Source: Rhizobium sp. C4
Lineage (GTDB): Bacteria > Pseudomonadota > Alphaproteobacteria > Rhizobiales > Rhizobiaceae
DNA length: 64,000 nt
NCBI RefSeq assembly: GCF_021026315.1
Contig: NZ_JAJNCX010000013.1
Location: 62,001 to 126,000 of the forward strand
Direction of reading: 5' to 3'
A model generated the notes under the pieces. The model made no database searches and was not told the origin of the DNA. It saw nothing but the letters and a program-made list of their open reading frames with translations. Of the stretch, positions 9,689 through 19,019 are shown one piece after another. Position 1 is the stretch's first letter. Every line of letters begins with the position of its first letter. Position numbers and translations under genes: made by a program.

Positions 9689-9829
9689 CGTCATCCCGGA
9701 CTTGATCCGGGATCCAGCAGCCCGCGTCCGCGGGCTGAGAGGACGCTTCACTTCCTCGCTCGCCATTCATGGGTCTCCCGCGCGATGGACATCGCGCTGC
9801 TGGATGCCGGATCAAGTCCGGCATGACGG
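9689..9829. repeat. REP-like inverted pair, type 1
   Basis: The left arm (9689-9720, beginning CGTCATCCCGGACTTGATCC) and the right arm (9797-9829, ending ATCAAGTCCGGCATGACGG) are near-perfect inverted copies about 76 bp apart. This CGTCATCCCGGACTTGATCCGG word is a widely dispersed intergenic palindrome in alphaproteobacteria. The spacer includes a second small palindrome, CCCGCGTCCGCGGG. Confidence 0.85.
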
Positions 9830-10355
9830 CAGTGGGGGGCTGCACCAAGGGTGCCTCAAGACATCACGACGGGAAAATTTCATCCCACAATTTCCCCGTT
9901 ATCTCATCTCCGCTTATTCTGTAGCTCTTCCGCCACCGGATGAACCAGCGACGACTGGTTCAGGCGGGAGGAGAGCCTGGTGGCGTCCCTCGTAACGTGC
10001 GGGAGATGTCATCAGGGGACGCGGGCGGCGTTGGGGCAAAAACCTCAATGAAACGACTCCCCCGATGGGCCGCGAATGGCTCGGCGGCTTGGCTGCGCCA
10101 AAGAACCCGTCTGCCTCCGCAGACGGCTTAGCGAGGCGGCCCGCGTTTGAGGATCAGGATCGGATGAGGTCCTGCCTTGCAGATCTCGACGGGTCGCGCT
10201 GGCGCTCCGCCGTATTTTTAAACTACCCATCAGGGCGGCGCGTCAGCGTGGCTCTCCGGAAGTTTGCGCCCAGACACAAGGGCAAGAGCGGCAGAACCGG
10301 AGTGAAACTCGGGGAAGGTTTTCTCCGGGGATTTCGGCGTGCCCACCCGTGAGAC

Positions 10356-10473
10356 CTCACCCTGAGGTGCCTGCGCAAGGCGCAGGCCTCGAAGGGTCCC
10401 TGCCACACACTCAGGTGGACCTGCCACAAGCGCATCCTTCGAGGCCGCCCGGTGGGCGGCACCTCAGGATGAG
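10356..10473. repeat. REP-like inverted pair, type 2, with swapped inner hairpins
   Basis: Two inverted copies of an element reading CTCACCCTGAGGTGCC, hairpin, GGCCTCGAAGGGT are present (arms ~10356-10395 and ~10433-10473). The inner hairpin is TGCGCAAGGCGCA in one copy and GCCCACCGGGC in the other: the bases differ but pairing is kept. This is a rhizobial-type intergenic mosaic element. Confidence 0.8.
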
Positions 10474-10498
10474 GGTGGAGCAAGAGGCACGAGGCCAA

Positions 10499-10634
10499 TC
10501 TCCCCCCTTGAGGGGGAGATGTCAGCGAAGCTGACAGAGGGGGGTGAGCCACACGGAGGAACGTCAATGGGGACAGAACATGCCGCACTATACCCCCCTC
10601 TGCCCTGCCGGGCATCTCCCCCGCAAGGGGGAAG
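10499..10634. repeat. REP-like inverted pair, type 3, with swapped inner hairpins
   Basis: Two inverted copies of CTCCCCCTTGAGGGGGAGATG, hairpin, AGAGGGGGG are present (arms 10499-10544 and 10593-10634). The inner hairpin is TCAGCGAAGCTGA in one and CCCGGCAGGGC in the other, again differing in sequence while keeping the stem. Confidence 0.8.
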
Positions 10635-10691
10635 TTCGAGGCGGCGCGCGCGCCGGACATCTCAACCGTCAGGCAGAGCGATGTGGCGCCC

Positions 10692-12659
10692 TCAGAACTC
10701 TTCCCAGCCCTGAGCGGCAGCCGGAGCAGCCGAGGACCCGGCGCGGGCCACGCGAACAGGCGCAGCAGCAGCGCGGGGCGCAGTAGAGCGAGCCGGGGCC
10801 GCCATCGCGGCAGCCGTCTGGCGCAGCATCGCGGACGGCGTCGCACTCGCCGGCATGTCGCCGAAGGAGAACTTGGAAATGAGGGCGCGCAGCGTCTGGG
10901 CCTCGCCGGCAAGGGCCGCGGAGGCGGCGGTGGATTCCTCCACCATCGCGGCATTCTGCTGCGTCGTCTGGTCCATCTGGTTGACGGCGCCGTTGACTTC
11001 CGCCAAGCCCGTCGACTGTTCCTTGGCCGACTGGGCGATCGCTTCCATATGGCCGTTGATCTCGACGATGAAGCCGCCGATCTCGTTGAGCGCCGAACCG
11101 GTGTTGCGCACCAGCTTGACGCCGGCATCGACTTCCGTGGCCGAGTTCTTGATCAGCGCCTTGATCTCCTTGGCGGCATTGGCCGAACGGCCGGCAAGCT
11201 CCCGCACTTCCATCGCAACCACCGCGAAGCCCTTGCCGGCATCGCCGGCCCGCGCGGCCTCGACGCCGGCGTTGAGGGCGAGCAGGTTCGTCTGGAAGGC
11301 GATCTCGTCGATGACACCGATGATGTTGGAAATCTGCCTGGACGATTCCTCGATGCGGCGCATGGCGTCCTCGGCATCCGCCACGACCTTGCTCGACGTC
11401 AGCGCCGACTGGTTGGCGCGGCCGGCAATCGTGCGGGCTTCCTCGGTGCGGCGGGCGGAATTGCTGACATTGACGGTGATCTCGTCAAGCGCTGCGGCGG
11501 TCTCCTCCAGCGAGGCGGCCTGCTGCTCGGTGCGGCGCGACAGGTCGTTGGCACCGGACGCAATCTCGTGGCTGCCATTCTCGACGGCGCCGACCGCGTT
11601 GGAAATCTCGGAGAGCGTCTCGGAGAGCTGCCGCACGGACTTGTTGAAGTCGTGACGAAGCTGCTCGAAATCGGCGGAGAATGCCTCCTCGATCTGGAAG
11701 CCGAGGTCGCCATGGGCAAGCCGCTCGAGCGCGCTGGCAAGACCCGAGGTCGCAATGCGCAGCCGTTCGGCGGCGTTGGCTTCGGCCTGGCGCTCGGCCT
11801 CACGACGCTCGGCATCGGCGCGGTGACGCGCCTCTTCGGCCTCGCGTTCGAGCTCCTTGTTGGTGATCGCCGCCTGGCGGAAGACTTCGACGGCACCGGC
11901 CATCGCGCCGATCTCGTCGCCGCGGCCGGCAAAGGGAATGGTCGACGCGGTGTCGCCGGCTGCCAGATCACGCATCGATTTCGTGATGCGGCCAATCGGC
12001 ATTGCAATGCCGCGCACGACAAAGATGCCGGCGACAAGCGCAACCGCGGCTGCAAAGCCTGCCAGAATTTCGGCAATCAGGATCATGCGTGCGGTGGCGG
12101 CGCGGGCTTCATCGCCGCTCTTCAGCGCGCTCTTGTTCCCGGCGGTCACGATATCGCCGGTGATCTTCGACAGCGTGTTGCCGATGCTGCTCATCGAGCC
12201 GAGATACATGCGGGCATTCTGGTCCTTGCCCTGCGTCGAATAGAAGAGCAGCGTCTTGCCCATCTTGTTGTAGGCGGTCAGCTGCTTGTCGAGTTCGGCA
12301 AGGGCGGCCTTGTCGCCGCTCTCGCCAAGAACCTCCGCATAGGCCTTCAGCGTGACGGCGAGGTTGTCGTTGATCGCGGTGATCGTCTTCTCGACCTCGG
12401 CCTTGGCCGGCTTGTCGGCGGCCAGCAGATGCTGGCCATAGGCCTCGCGCAGCTTCACGGCGGCGAGATCAATGTCCTTCGACATGGAAATGCCGGCCAT
12501 GGCCGTGCTGGCAAGCAGCTCGAAGCGCTGGTCCATGCTCTTCATGGACATGACGGCGCCGGCAGCAATGACACCCGAAACGACAGCCAGACTTCCGATC
12601 GCAGCTATCAGCCCCGTCCGGATACTGGGACGGTGGACGGACAATTTCGGGCGTGTCAT
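10692..12659 (-). CDS. Methyl-accepting chemotaxis protein with C-terminal tether pentapeptide
   Basis: A 655-residue transmembrane chemoreceptor. A first membrane helix (residues ~15-38) leads to a periplasmic four-helix-bundle sensor of about 150 residues. A second helix (~193-215, [23 protein letters not shown]) is followed by a HAMP domain with a long coiled coil. The cytoplasmic signalling domain has the hairpin tip [23 protein letters not shown] near residues 455-480. An Ala/Pro-rich linker ends in GWEEF, matching the xWxxF-type pentapeptide that docks CheR/CheB. No che genes are nearby, so the ligand and cluster are unknown. The start has GGAGG just upstream. Confidence 0.95.
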   Translation of the reverse strand: MTRPKLSVHRPSIRTGLIAAIGSLAVVSGVIAAGAVMSMKSMDQRFELLASTAMAGISMSKDIDLAAVKLREAYGQHLLAADKPAKAEVEKTITAINDNLAVTLKAYAEVLGESGDKAALAELDKQLTAYNKMGKTLLFYSTQGKDQNARMYLGSMSSIGNTLSKITGDIVTAGNKSALKSGDEARAATARMILIAEILAGFAAAVALVAGIFVVRGIAMPIGRITKSMRDLAAGDTASTIPFAGRGDEIGAMAGAVEVFRQAAITNKELEREAEEARHRADAERREAERQAEANAAERLRIATSGLASALERLAHGDLGFQIEEAFSADFEQLRHDFNKSVRQLSETLSEISNAVGAVENGSHEIASGANDLSRRTEQQAASLEETAAALDEITVNVSNSARRTEEARTIAGRANQSALTSSKVVADAEDAMRRIEESSRQISNIIGVIDEIAFQTNLLALNAGVEAARAGDAGKGFAVVAMEVRELAGRSANAAKEIKALIKNSATEVDAGVKLVRNTGSALNEIGGFIVEINGHMEAIAQSAKEQSTGLAEVNGAVNQMDQTTQQNAAMVEESTAASAALAGEAQTLRALISKFSFGDMPASATPSAMLRQTAAAMAAPARSTAPRAAAAPVRVARAGSSAAPAAAQGWEEF

Positions 12660-12781
12660 GGAGCCTCCGAATGAACTTGAGACAGAATTCGGTAAAATTC
12701 AGTTCAAATCGTTACAACGAAGGGGTTAAAACTGTCTTTCATCGGCCGCTAATGCATTGGTAAGCTTGCGCCGACGCAAAC

Positions 12782-13390
12782 TTACCACATCGTCGAACGG
12801 GCCCGCGCCGGCCATTCGCGGTCATAGGCCGCGCCATCGAAACCGGCCTTGATCGTCTGCAGCATGTCGCCGACGGTGGGCAGCGACTTCGGATCGCGGA
12901 ACTTCTCCGGGTTCCACAGCTCGGCACGCAGCAGCGCGCGGGCACATTGCGAATAGACCTCCCGGATCTCGATCACGACAACCGAGCGCGGATGGCGGCC
13001 ATCCATGGTGAAACGCGCCGTCACTTCGGGATCGACCGTGACGATCGCGTGGCCATTCACCCGCATCGCCGTGTTGGAGCCCGGAATGAGGAACATCAGC
13101 GCGACGCGCGGATCGCGGACGATATTGGCGAGCGAATCGATGCGGTTGTTGCCGCGCCAGTCGGGCAGCATCAGCGTCCGCTCGTCCTCGATATGGATCA
13201 CCGTGCCGGCATCGCCGCGCGGCGAGCAATCCAGCCCCTCGGGGCCGATGGTGGCAAGAGCCATGAACGGCGATGCCTCGATCATCCGGCGATATTCCGG
13301 CGTGAGGAACGGCGTCACCTTGATCAGCGACGCCTCGCCCGGCTCGCCGTAAAGCGCCTGAAGTTCCTCGACCGATGTCACCGCCTGCAT
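12782..13390 (-). CDS. Pyridoxamine 5'-phosphate oxidase-like flavoprotein (MSMEG_1061-type)
   Basis: A 202-residue protein of the PPOX split-barrel family that would bind FMN (or F420 in other groups). Family marks are SPFMALATIGPEGLDCSPRGDAG near residues 40-65, RTLMLPDWRGNNRIDSLANIVRDPRVALMFLIPG (the FMN-phosphate region), and the tail FRDPKSLPTVGDML. It is a predicted redox enzyme of unknown substrate rather than a true PdxH. The ATG at 13390 is preceded by GAGGAGATATGAC. It lies in the same direction as the downstream MCP and the upstream hydrolase, but gaps of 80-120 bp make an operon uncertain. Confidence 0.85.
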   Translation of the reverse strand: MQAVTSVEELQALYGEPGEASLIKVTPFLTPEYRRMIEASPFMALATIGPEGLDCSPRGDAGTVIHIEDERTLMLPDWRGNNRIDSLANIVRDPRVALMFLIPGSNTAMRVNGHAIVTVDPEVTARFTMDGRHPRSVVVIEIREVYSQCARALLRAELWNPEKFRDPKSLPTVGDMLQTIKAGFDGAAYDREWPARARSTMW

Positions 13391-13471
13391 GTCATATCTC
13401 CTCTCGAACGGAGGCGAAGGCTAGCACAAGGCCCGCCGCCCTTCATGAAAGATGCATGACAATCGGCCCGA

Positions 13472-14350
13472 TCACCCGAGAAATTTCGTGATGGCTTCGA
13501 TCGCTTCCGGTGAATTGACGATGCGGCGATGCCCCAGCCCGTCAAGCCAGGTAAGCTCCACATTCGGCCCGGCTTCCGCATAGGCGCGGGCCGCATCCGC
13601 GCCCACCTCCTTGTCCTCGGAGGCATGGAGCACGAGCGTCGGCACGCCGCTGGCGGCGAGATATTTCGGCCCGAACGAGGCCTCGGCGGGGCGTCCCGTG
13701 GCACGCTCGAGCTCCGCGGTCAGCGCAACGGCGACGCGGTCGTCGAGGCCGAGTCCCTTGGAGAAATAGCGCAGCACGCGCCGCACATCGGCCGGCGAGG
13801 CAATGAGGACAATGCGCGGCGGCGAAAGCGGCCGGCCGTCAAGCGCGCCATGAGCCGCAAGCACCGTCATGAACCCGCCAAAGGAATGGCCGATCATGGC
13901 ATCGAATGACCCGAAACGCTGCCAGACGGCCGCCAGCGTCCTGATCGCCAGCCCCGCATGCAGCGAACGCCCGGGGCTGTCGCCATGACCGGGAAGATCG
14001 ATGGCATAGACGGAATAGCCGGCCTGCCGAAGGCCCGTGACCAGCCCTTGGGTCAGCGCAATCCGCGAGCCCCAGCCATGGGTGAACATGACGCGCCGGT
14101 CATTACCCGGCCCGATCGGCGGAAACACATGGACGGCCACCGGCCGCCCCTCGATCTCGACGGTCTCCCGCTGCGCCTGCGCCACCCAAGGGGCCGACTC
14201 GGCAAAGAGCGCCCGCTCCTTCTGCGTCTGCGGTTCGGGGTTGCGGGTGCGGGTAAACAGCGTGAAGGCAAGCCGACCGGCCAGCCGCGGCGACACCCGT
14301 CCCACGAGGTTGATCCCCCGCCCCATCATCTTCAGCCTGCCCGCATCCAT
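13472..14350 (-). CDS. Alpha/beta hydrolase
   Basis: A 292-residue alpha/beta-fold hydrolase. The oxyanion region is FTHGWGSR, the nucleophile elbow GHSFGG lies near residue 155, the acidic residue is probably in LHASEDKEVG, and the catalytic His in GLGHRRIVNSPE near the C terminus. The substrate is unknown. The start at 14350 is chosen because GGAG lies six bases upstream; ATG 14362 and TTG 14377 are in frame, but the last would overlap the dyad operator. It is transcribed divergently from a MarR regulator across a 20-bp-arm inverted repeat (14367-14420), which suggests MarR control and a role in handling a small lipophilic or toxic ester. Confidence 0.85.
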   Translation of the reverse strand: MDAGRLKMMGRGINLVGRVSPRLAGRLAFTLFTRTRNPEPQTQKERALFAESAPWVAQAQRETVEIEGRPVAVHVFPPIGPGNDRRVMFTHGWGSRIALTQGLVTGLRQAGYSVYAIDLPGHGDSPGRSLHAGLAIRTLAAVWQRFGSFDAMIGHSFGGFMTVLAAHGALDGRPLSPPRIVLIASPADVRRVLRYFSKGLGLDDRVAVALTAELERATGRPAEASFGPKYLAASGVPTLVLHASEDKEVGADAARAYAEAGPNVELTWLDGLGHRRIVNSPEAIEAITKFLG

Positions 14351-14366
14351 CTCGCTCTCCATCGCA

Positions 14367-14420
14367 ATTTTGTTCAACCTTGTACATTATCGCCGGGCAT
14401 TGCACAAGATTGAACAAAAT
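14367..14420. promoter_or_regulatory. Long inverted repeat, probable MarR operator
   Basis: Left arm ATTTTGTTCAACCTTGTACA (14367-14386) and right arm TGCACAAGATTGAACAAAAT (14401-14420) are inverted repeats identical at 18 of 20 positions with a 14-bp centre. Each arm contains the small palindrome TTGTTCAA/TTGAACAA. The site sits midway between the divergent hydrolase and MarR genes, the usual place for an autoregulatory MarR operator. Confidence 0.8.
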
Positions 14421-14489
14421 GCGTCCGGGAGGGTGACGAAAACGGCAAGGAATGCGATGATAAGCCACTCAAGACAGACAAGGGCTTTC

Positions 14490-14951
14490 ATGACCGCGAC
14501 GCGCCAATTCCCATGGGATCACCCCCGTTTCAAGAGCTGGATTTCGGTCGCACGCGCCTGCCAGGTGATGAACCAGGTTCTGGCGCGCGAGATTGCCAGC
14601 CTCGACATCAAGCCGCCGCATCTCGACATTCTCGTCAACCTCTATCGCTTCGAGGGACTGACGCAGCAGGACCTCGCCCGCAGGCTGCTGGTCGGTCGGT
14701 CCAACATGTCTATGCTGCTGCCGCAGATGGAAAAGCGCGGGCTGATTTCGAGGCGGGGCGACGAGAACGACCGGCGGGTGCTGCGGCTCTATCTGACGGA
14801 GGACGGCCGGGCGCTTGCCGAAAAGGCGATGGACATCCAGACGAAGGTCATCGACCGGATGATGGAAACCTCGACGCTCGACGAATGCATGTCGGTCGCC
14901 AATGTCATGGAGCGGCTGACCGCCGCGCTTCTCCTGCGCGACGGCCGCTGA
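14490..14951 (+). CDS. MarR family transcriptional regulator
   Basis: A 153-residue winged-helix regulator. The MarR core runs from about residue 50 (ILVNLYRFEGLTQQDLARRLLVGRSNMSMLLPQMEKRGLISRRG) through the wing DENDRRVLRLYLTEDGRALAEKA, flanked by dimerisation helices. It probably represses itself and the divergent hydrolase through the dyad at 14367-14420 until a small aromatic or lipophilic ligand binds. An in-frame ATG at 14457 with AAGG six bases upstream is a real alternative start that would add 11 residues; 14490 has AAGGG five bases upstream and fits the usual family N terminus. Confidence 0.92.
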   Translation: MTATRQFPWDHPRFKSWISVARACQVMNQVLAREIASLDIKPPHLDILVNLYRFEGLTQQDLARRLLVGRSNMSMLLPQMEKRGLISRRGDENDRRVLRLYLTEDGRALAEKAMDIQTKVIDRMMETSTLDECMSVANVMERLTAALLLRDGR

Positions 14952-14960
14952 CGCCGTAAG

Positions 14961-16073
14961 TTATTTGGCCAGTGGCGAAAACAGCGTCTTCACGCCATGC
15001 GGCTTGCTCATCAGATATTGCGCCGGCGCATCCACAGTCTCGCCGAAATGGGCGGCGGCATGCCAGGGCCAGCGCGGATTGTAGAGCATGACGCGGGCAA
15101 GGCCGATCAGGTCGGCATCGCCGGCCTTCAGGATCTCCTCGGCCTGATCGAACCCGGTGATCAACCCGACCCCGACGACGGGGATCTTGACGGCCTGCTT
15201 GACGGCGCGGGCGAAGGGCAGCTGGTAGCCCGGCCCGATCTCCATCTTCGCGTCGGAGGCAAGGCCGCCGCTCGAAACATGGATCGCATCGCAGCCGCGC
15301 GCCTCAAGCGCCCTGGCAAAGGCAACGGTCGACGCTTCGTCCCAGCCGCCTTCCTTCCAGTCCGTGCCGGAAACACGCACCGTCAGCGGCTTGCCGGCCG
15401 GCCAGACCGCACGAACGGCCTCGAAGACTTCCAGCGGAAACCGCATGCGGTTCTCCAGACTGCCGCCATAGTCGTCTGTCCGCTGGTTCGACAGCGGCGA
15501 CAGGAACTCATGCAGGAGATAGCCGTGAGCCGCATGGATCTGCACGGCATCGATGCCAAGACGATCGGCGCGCTTGGCGGCCTCAACGAAGGCATCGCGA
15601 ATACGGACGAGGCCTGCCTGATCAAGGGCAGCGGGCGCGTCGTAAGCTTCGCGAAACGCTACTGCGCTAGGAGCAACTGTCTTCCATCCGTTTGGCGCGT
15701 CAGGCGCAATCTGAAGACCGCCCTTCCACGGAACGTCCGAGGAAGCCTTGCGGCCGGCATGCGCCAGCTGGATGGCAATTGGCATTAAAGACCGCTGCCG
15801 AATGCCATTCAGCACCCGCTCCATGGCCTTTTCGCAGTCATCCGAGTAGAGGCCGACGTCGCCGTAGCTGATCCGGCCTTCCGGTGTCACCGCCGTCGCT
15901 TCGATGGTCAGGATGGCAGCGCCCGAGAGGGCGAGCTGACCCAGATGGATCAAATGCCAGTCGGTCATTTGGCCGTCTACAGCCGAATATTGACACATTG
16001 GCGCGATGACAATGCGGTTCTTCAGCTCAAGCGGACCGACCTTGAGCGGCGAAAACAGCGTCGTGGAAACCAT
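14961..16073 (-). CDS. NADH:flavin oxidoreductase of the old yellow enzyme family (YqjM/NamA type)
   Basis: A 370-residue FMN-dependent ene-reductase with a TIM barrel. The YqjM-type N terminus LFSPLKVGPLELKNRIVIAPMCQYSA includes the redox-tuning Cys near residue 27. The active-site segment IHAAHGYLLHEFLSPLSNQRTDDYGGSLENRMRF is intact, as is the phosphate-binding end LIGLARVMLYNPRWPWHAA. Such enzymes reduce activated C=C bonds of enones and nitro compounds with NAD(P)H. It is convergent with the MarR gene, with only 9 bp between stops, so it is probably not part of that regulon. Confidence 0.93.
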   Translation of the reverse strand: MVSTTLFSPLKVGPLELKNRIVIAPMCQYSAVDGQMTDWHLIHLGQLALSGAAILTIEATAVTPEGRISYGDVGLYSDDCEKAMERVLNGIRQRSLMPIAIQLAHAGRKASSDVPWKGGLQIAPDAPNGWKTVAPSAVAFREAYDAPAALDQAGLVRIRDAFVEAAKRADRLGIDAVQIHAAHGYLLHEFLSPLSNQRTDDYGGSLENRMRFPLEVFEAVRAVWPAGKPLTVRVSGTDWKEGGWDEASTVAFARALEARGCDAIHVSSGGLASDAKMEIGPGYQLPFARAVKQAVKIPVVGVGLITGFDQAEEILKAGDADLIGLARVMLYNPRWPWHAAAHFGETVDAPAQYLMSKPHGVKTLFSPLAK

Positions 16074-16174
16074 CGGAAATCTCCGGAATAACGAGGGGAA
16101 TCAAAAGGGAGGGCAAGGCTTATGTGTGTGCGGCAAGAGGCATACGCAAGACGTCGCCGCCAGACTCTCTGAAA

Positions 16175-16612
16175 TCAGAGAAGCCCGAGTTCCGAAAGCT
16201 CACGCTTCATGTGTTCGGGCATTTCATCGAGCCCGGTCCCGGCATTGCCGAGGTCCTTCGGCGCGTCCTTGGGCTCCAGATAGCGCCAGCCCTGGAACGG
16301 GCGCTTCGGCTGCATGACCGTTTCGACGACTTCCGGACCGAGAACCAGTTCGGCGCGCGTGATCCCGTCCCCACCGACCGTTTCGCGAATATCGAGGATC
16401 GGCTGGCGCGCCTTCACCTGACCCTTGATCACCCAATAGAGCGAACCACCGTCGATAATCTCGTCACGGCGCTTGGGAAACATGCGGGTTACATGACTGG
16501 AATGCGGCTCCATACCGGCGGCGATGGCCAGCAGCGACCGTTCGGTCACCCATTCGCGCAGATCGTCAATCGAATCCGCACCGACGCAAAGCTTGATCAT
16601 GTGAAGTGTCAT
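16175..16612 (-). CDS. DUF1489 family protein
   Basis: A 145-residue conserved alphaproteobacterial protein. The recognised pattern is LHMIKLCVGADSIDDLREWV at the N terminus, then HSSHVTRMFPKRRDEIIDGGSLYWVIKGQVKARQPIL and GWRYLEPKDAPKDL. It has no signal peptide or membrane segment. Members are single copy in Rhizobiales, and their function is unknown. It lies between sdaA and the ene-reductase gene on the same strand, with gaps of 56 and 101 bp. Confidence 0.85.
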   Translation of the reverse strand: MTLHMIKLCVGADSIDDLREWVTERSLLAIAAGMEPHSSHVTRMFPKRRDEIIDGGSLYWVIKGQVKARQPILDIRETVGGDGITRAELVLGPEVVETVMQPKRPFQGWRYLEPKDAPKDLGNAGTGLDEMPEHMKRELSELGLL

Positions 16613-16668
16613 GGCGCCTTTGAACGACTTTCAGGCTGTCGCGTCAAGACGAGAATTGGAGCCGGATT

Positions 16669-18069
16669 TCAGCACTCGACCACGTTGACGGCAAGCCCGC
16701 CGGTCGAGGTTTCCTTGTACTTCTCGCTCATGTCGTTGCCGGTCTGGCGCATCGTCTCGATGCAGGCGTCGAGCGGCACGAAATGCTGGCCGTCCCCCTT
16801 CACCGCCAGCGAGGCCGCCGTCACCGCCTTGACCGCGCCCAGCGCATTGCGCTCGATGCAGGGCACCTGGACGAGGCCCGCCACCGGATCGCACGTCATG
16901 CCGAGATGATGTTCCAGCGCGATTTCGGCCGCATTCTCGATCTGCTCGGGCGAACCGCCCATCACGGCGGCCATGCCAGCGGCGGCCATCGCGGCAGCCG
17001 ACCCGACCTCGCCCTGACAGCCGACTTCAGCACCCGAGATCGAGGCATTGTGCTTGATGATGCCGCCCACGGCCGCTGCCGTCAGCAGGAAATCGTGAAT
17101 GCCGTCGCGATCGGCATCGGCATGAAACTGCTTGTAGTAGCGGATGGTGGCCGGGATGACGCCGGCAGCCCCGTTGGTCGGCGCCGTCACCACGCGGCCG
17201 CCGGCCGCATTCTCCTCGTTGACCGCCATGGCGTAGACGCTGAGCCAGTCATTGGCGAAAAGCGGGTTCGGGCGGTTGGAGCGCCACTCTTCCTGCAGTT
17301 TCTCATGGATCGCGCGGGCCCGCCGGCGCACCTTCAGCCCCCCGGGCATGATGCCTTCGCCGCGAATACCGCGCTCAACGCAAGCATCCATGGCCTGCCA
17401 GATGGCATCAAGCCCCTCGTCAAGCGCCGAACGGCTCATCACGGCCTCTTCATTCGCCCGCTTCATCTGGGCGATCGTCAGGCCGGAACGCGCCGCCATT
17501 TCAAGCATTTGCTTGGCCGTGGCAAAGGGGAACGGGACATTTGCCGGCGGCTTCCTGTCCTTCTCGCGGCGCATGGCTTCGAGTTCGGTATCGGTGACGA
17601 CAAAGCCGCCGCCGATCGAGTAATAGACCTGCGTCAGCAGAAGGCGACCGTCGTGATCGAAGGCCGAAAGGCGCATGCCGTTGGCATGACCCGAAAGCGG
17701 CTGCTTCTTGTCGAAGACAAGATCCTCGACCGGATTGAAATGATAGGCTGGGTGGCCGGGCGGCGTGACGCTGCGGGTCTTCTCGACCGTCTCGATGATC
17801 GCATCCATGTGATCGGGATCGACCTTGTCCGGCAACTCGCCGGCAAGGCCGAGGATCACCGCCCTGCCCGTGCCATGGCCGATGCCGGTATGGGCAAGCG
17901 ATCCATGCAGGCTCACCTTCAGCGCCGCCACATGGGCACCCTGCGGACGCGGCCAGTCGTCGGAAAGGATCAGTGCCAGAAACCGCGCGGCAGCCGACAT
18001 CGGACCCATCGTGTGCGAGCTGGACGGACCGATGCCGATCTTGAAAACGTCGAAGACGGAAAGAAACAT
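16669..18069 (-). CDS. sdaA: L-serine ammonia-lyase (iron-sulfur type, single chain)
   Basis: A 466-residue enzyme converting L-serine to pyruvate and ammonia. Typical features are [21 protein letters not shown] at the N terminus (beta-domain part), the [24 protein letters not shown] region, and [26 protein letters not shown], which supplies Cys ligands for the catalytic [4Fe-4S] cluster. The tail [11 protein letters not shown] ends in the conserved Cys. Length matches the one-chain E. coli SdaA/SdaB form. It links serine and one-carbon metabolism to pyruvate. Transcription is divergent from the DUF599 gene. Confidence 0.95.
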   Translation of the reverse strand: MFLSVFDVFKIGIGPSSSHTMGPMSAAARFLALILSDDWPRPQGAHVAALKVSLHGSLAHTGIGHGTGRAVILGLAGELPDKVDPDHMDAIIETVEKTRSVTPPGHPAYHFNPVEDLVFDKKQPLSGHANGMRLSAFDHDGRLLLTQVYYSIGGGFVVTDTELEAMRREKDRKPPANVPFPFATAKQMLEMAARSGLTIAQMKRANEEAVMSRSALDEGLDAIWQAMDACVERGIRGEGIMPGGLKVRRRARAIHEKLQEEWRSNRPNPLFANDWLSVYAMAVNEENAAGGRVVTAPTNGAAGVIPATIRYYKQFHADADRDGIHDFLLTAAAVGGIIKHNASISGAEVGCQGEVGSAAAMAAAGMAAVMGGSPEQIENAAEIALEHHLGMTCDPVAGLVQVPCIERNALGAVKAVTAASLAVKGDGQHFVPLDACIETMRQTGNDMSEKYKETSTGGLAVNVVEC

Positions 18070-18270
18070 GGATTGCGCCCGGCTGCTTGAGATTCAATCC
18101 GCCCATCTTATCCGCCAAAGAGGCGTTCGTAAGCCACCCATCGGCATGCGATGACGATTTCGCGACACCCGGCAAGCCGCAGCGCCGTCCTCGACGGGAA
18201 AGCCGGAGAACCGGGCGTTGTCCACAGCCGCAAAGCTTCCGCCGAAGCCGAATCCGTGTCAGAAAACGTC

Positions 18271-18948
18271 ATGACCTCACTCGATTATTTCGCGCTCAGC
18301 ATCTTCCTGATCCTCTGGTGGGGCTTCTCCTGGCTCACCAGCGGAAGGCCGAAGATTGCCCGTCCGGCGCTCACCCATCTCGTCAACAATTACCGCCGCG
18401 CCTGGTTGCGCAATTCGCTGACGCGTGACCTGAAAATGATCGACACGCAGATCATGGCAGGCCTGCAGAACGGCACAGCCTTCTTCGCCTCCGCCTCGAT
18501 GTTCGCCCTCGGCAGCTGCTTTCCGCTTCTGGGTGCCTCCAACAGTGTCGGCTCGATCTATGCGACGCTCCCCGCTTTCTTTCAGACCGGGCAGGAAGGC
18601 TTCGAGTTCAAGGTCGTGGGGCTGGCGGCAATCTTCGCCTATTCCTTCTTCAAGTTCGGCTGGGCCTACCGTCTCTTCAACTACTGCACGATCCTCTTCG
18701 GCTCGCTGCCGATGCCGAAACACACCCATGACGATCAGGAGGTGACGGAGCGCGCGGTCGAGCGGGTGATCGAGCTGAACATCCTCGCCGGCAAGCATTT
18801 CAATGCGGGTCTCCGCGGCATCTTCCTGTCGATCGGCTATATCGGCTGGTTCCTGAGCCCCCTGCTCCTGATCGCACTCACCGTCTTCGTCATCGGCGTT
18901 CTGATCCGCCGGCAGTTTTTCTCCGAGGCGCGCGCCGCATTGTTGTGA
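18271..18948 (+). CDS. DUF599 membrane protein
   Basis: A 225-residue integral membrane protein of the DUF599 family. It has an N-terminal membrane helix (SLDYFALSIFLILWWGFSW), two or three central hydrophobic stretches (FFASASMFALGSCFPLLG; VVGLAAIFAYSFFKFGWAYR), and a C-terminal one (YIGWFLSPLLLIALTVFVIGVLI). The motif FKFGWAYRLFNYC is typical. Function is unknown. The ATG at 18271 places the first helix at the very N terminus; the open frame upstream (from 18151) is Ser/Arg-rich and looks non-coding. Confidence 0.85.
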   Translation: MTSLDYFALSIFLILWWGFSWLTSGRPKIARPALTHLVNNYRRAWLRNSLTRDLKMIDTQIMAGLQNGTAFFASASMFALGSCFPLLGASNSVGSIYATLPAFFQTGQEGFEFKVVGLAAIFAYSFFKFGWAYRLFNYCTILFGSLPMPKHTHDDQEVTERAVERVIELNILAGKHFNAGLRGIFLSIGYIGWFLSPLLLIALTVFVIGVLIRRQFFSEARAALL

Positions 18949-19019
18949 GCCTGCCGCAAAAAAGGCGTGTCCGCGCGCCATGCGACACCGTCTTCTCAAT
19001 GCAATGAAAGCGAAGGGTG

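Larger units (their letters stand above)
9665..10691. other. 1 kb non-coding, repeat-rich stretch
   Basis: No credible gene is present; the open frames are translations of palindromic DNA. It contains three separate paired-palindrome elements (9689-9829, 10356-10473, 10499-10634). Between the first two, 9930-10125 has several perfect small hairpins (GAACCAG/CTGGTTC at 9942-9961; GCGTCCC/GGGACGC at 9983-10022; CGTCTGC/GCAGACG at 10108-10125), which may be another element or a structured RNA. I could not match it to tmRNA, RNase P RNA, 6S RNA or a known riboswitch. Confidence 0.7.

Noticed and set aside
9665-10691. tmRNA, RNase P RNA or 6S RNA
   Set aside because: None of the conserved core sequences (proteolysis tag, GGAAAGTCCGGGC-like core, tRNA-like end) is present.
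10683-12674. 663-codon open frame on the plus strand
   Set aside because: Antisense shadow of the chemoreceptor gene, which has a complete domain architecture.
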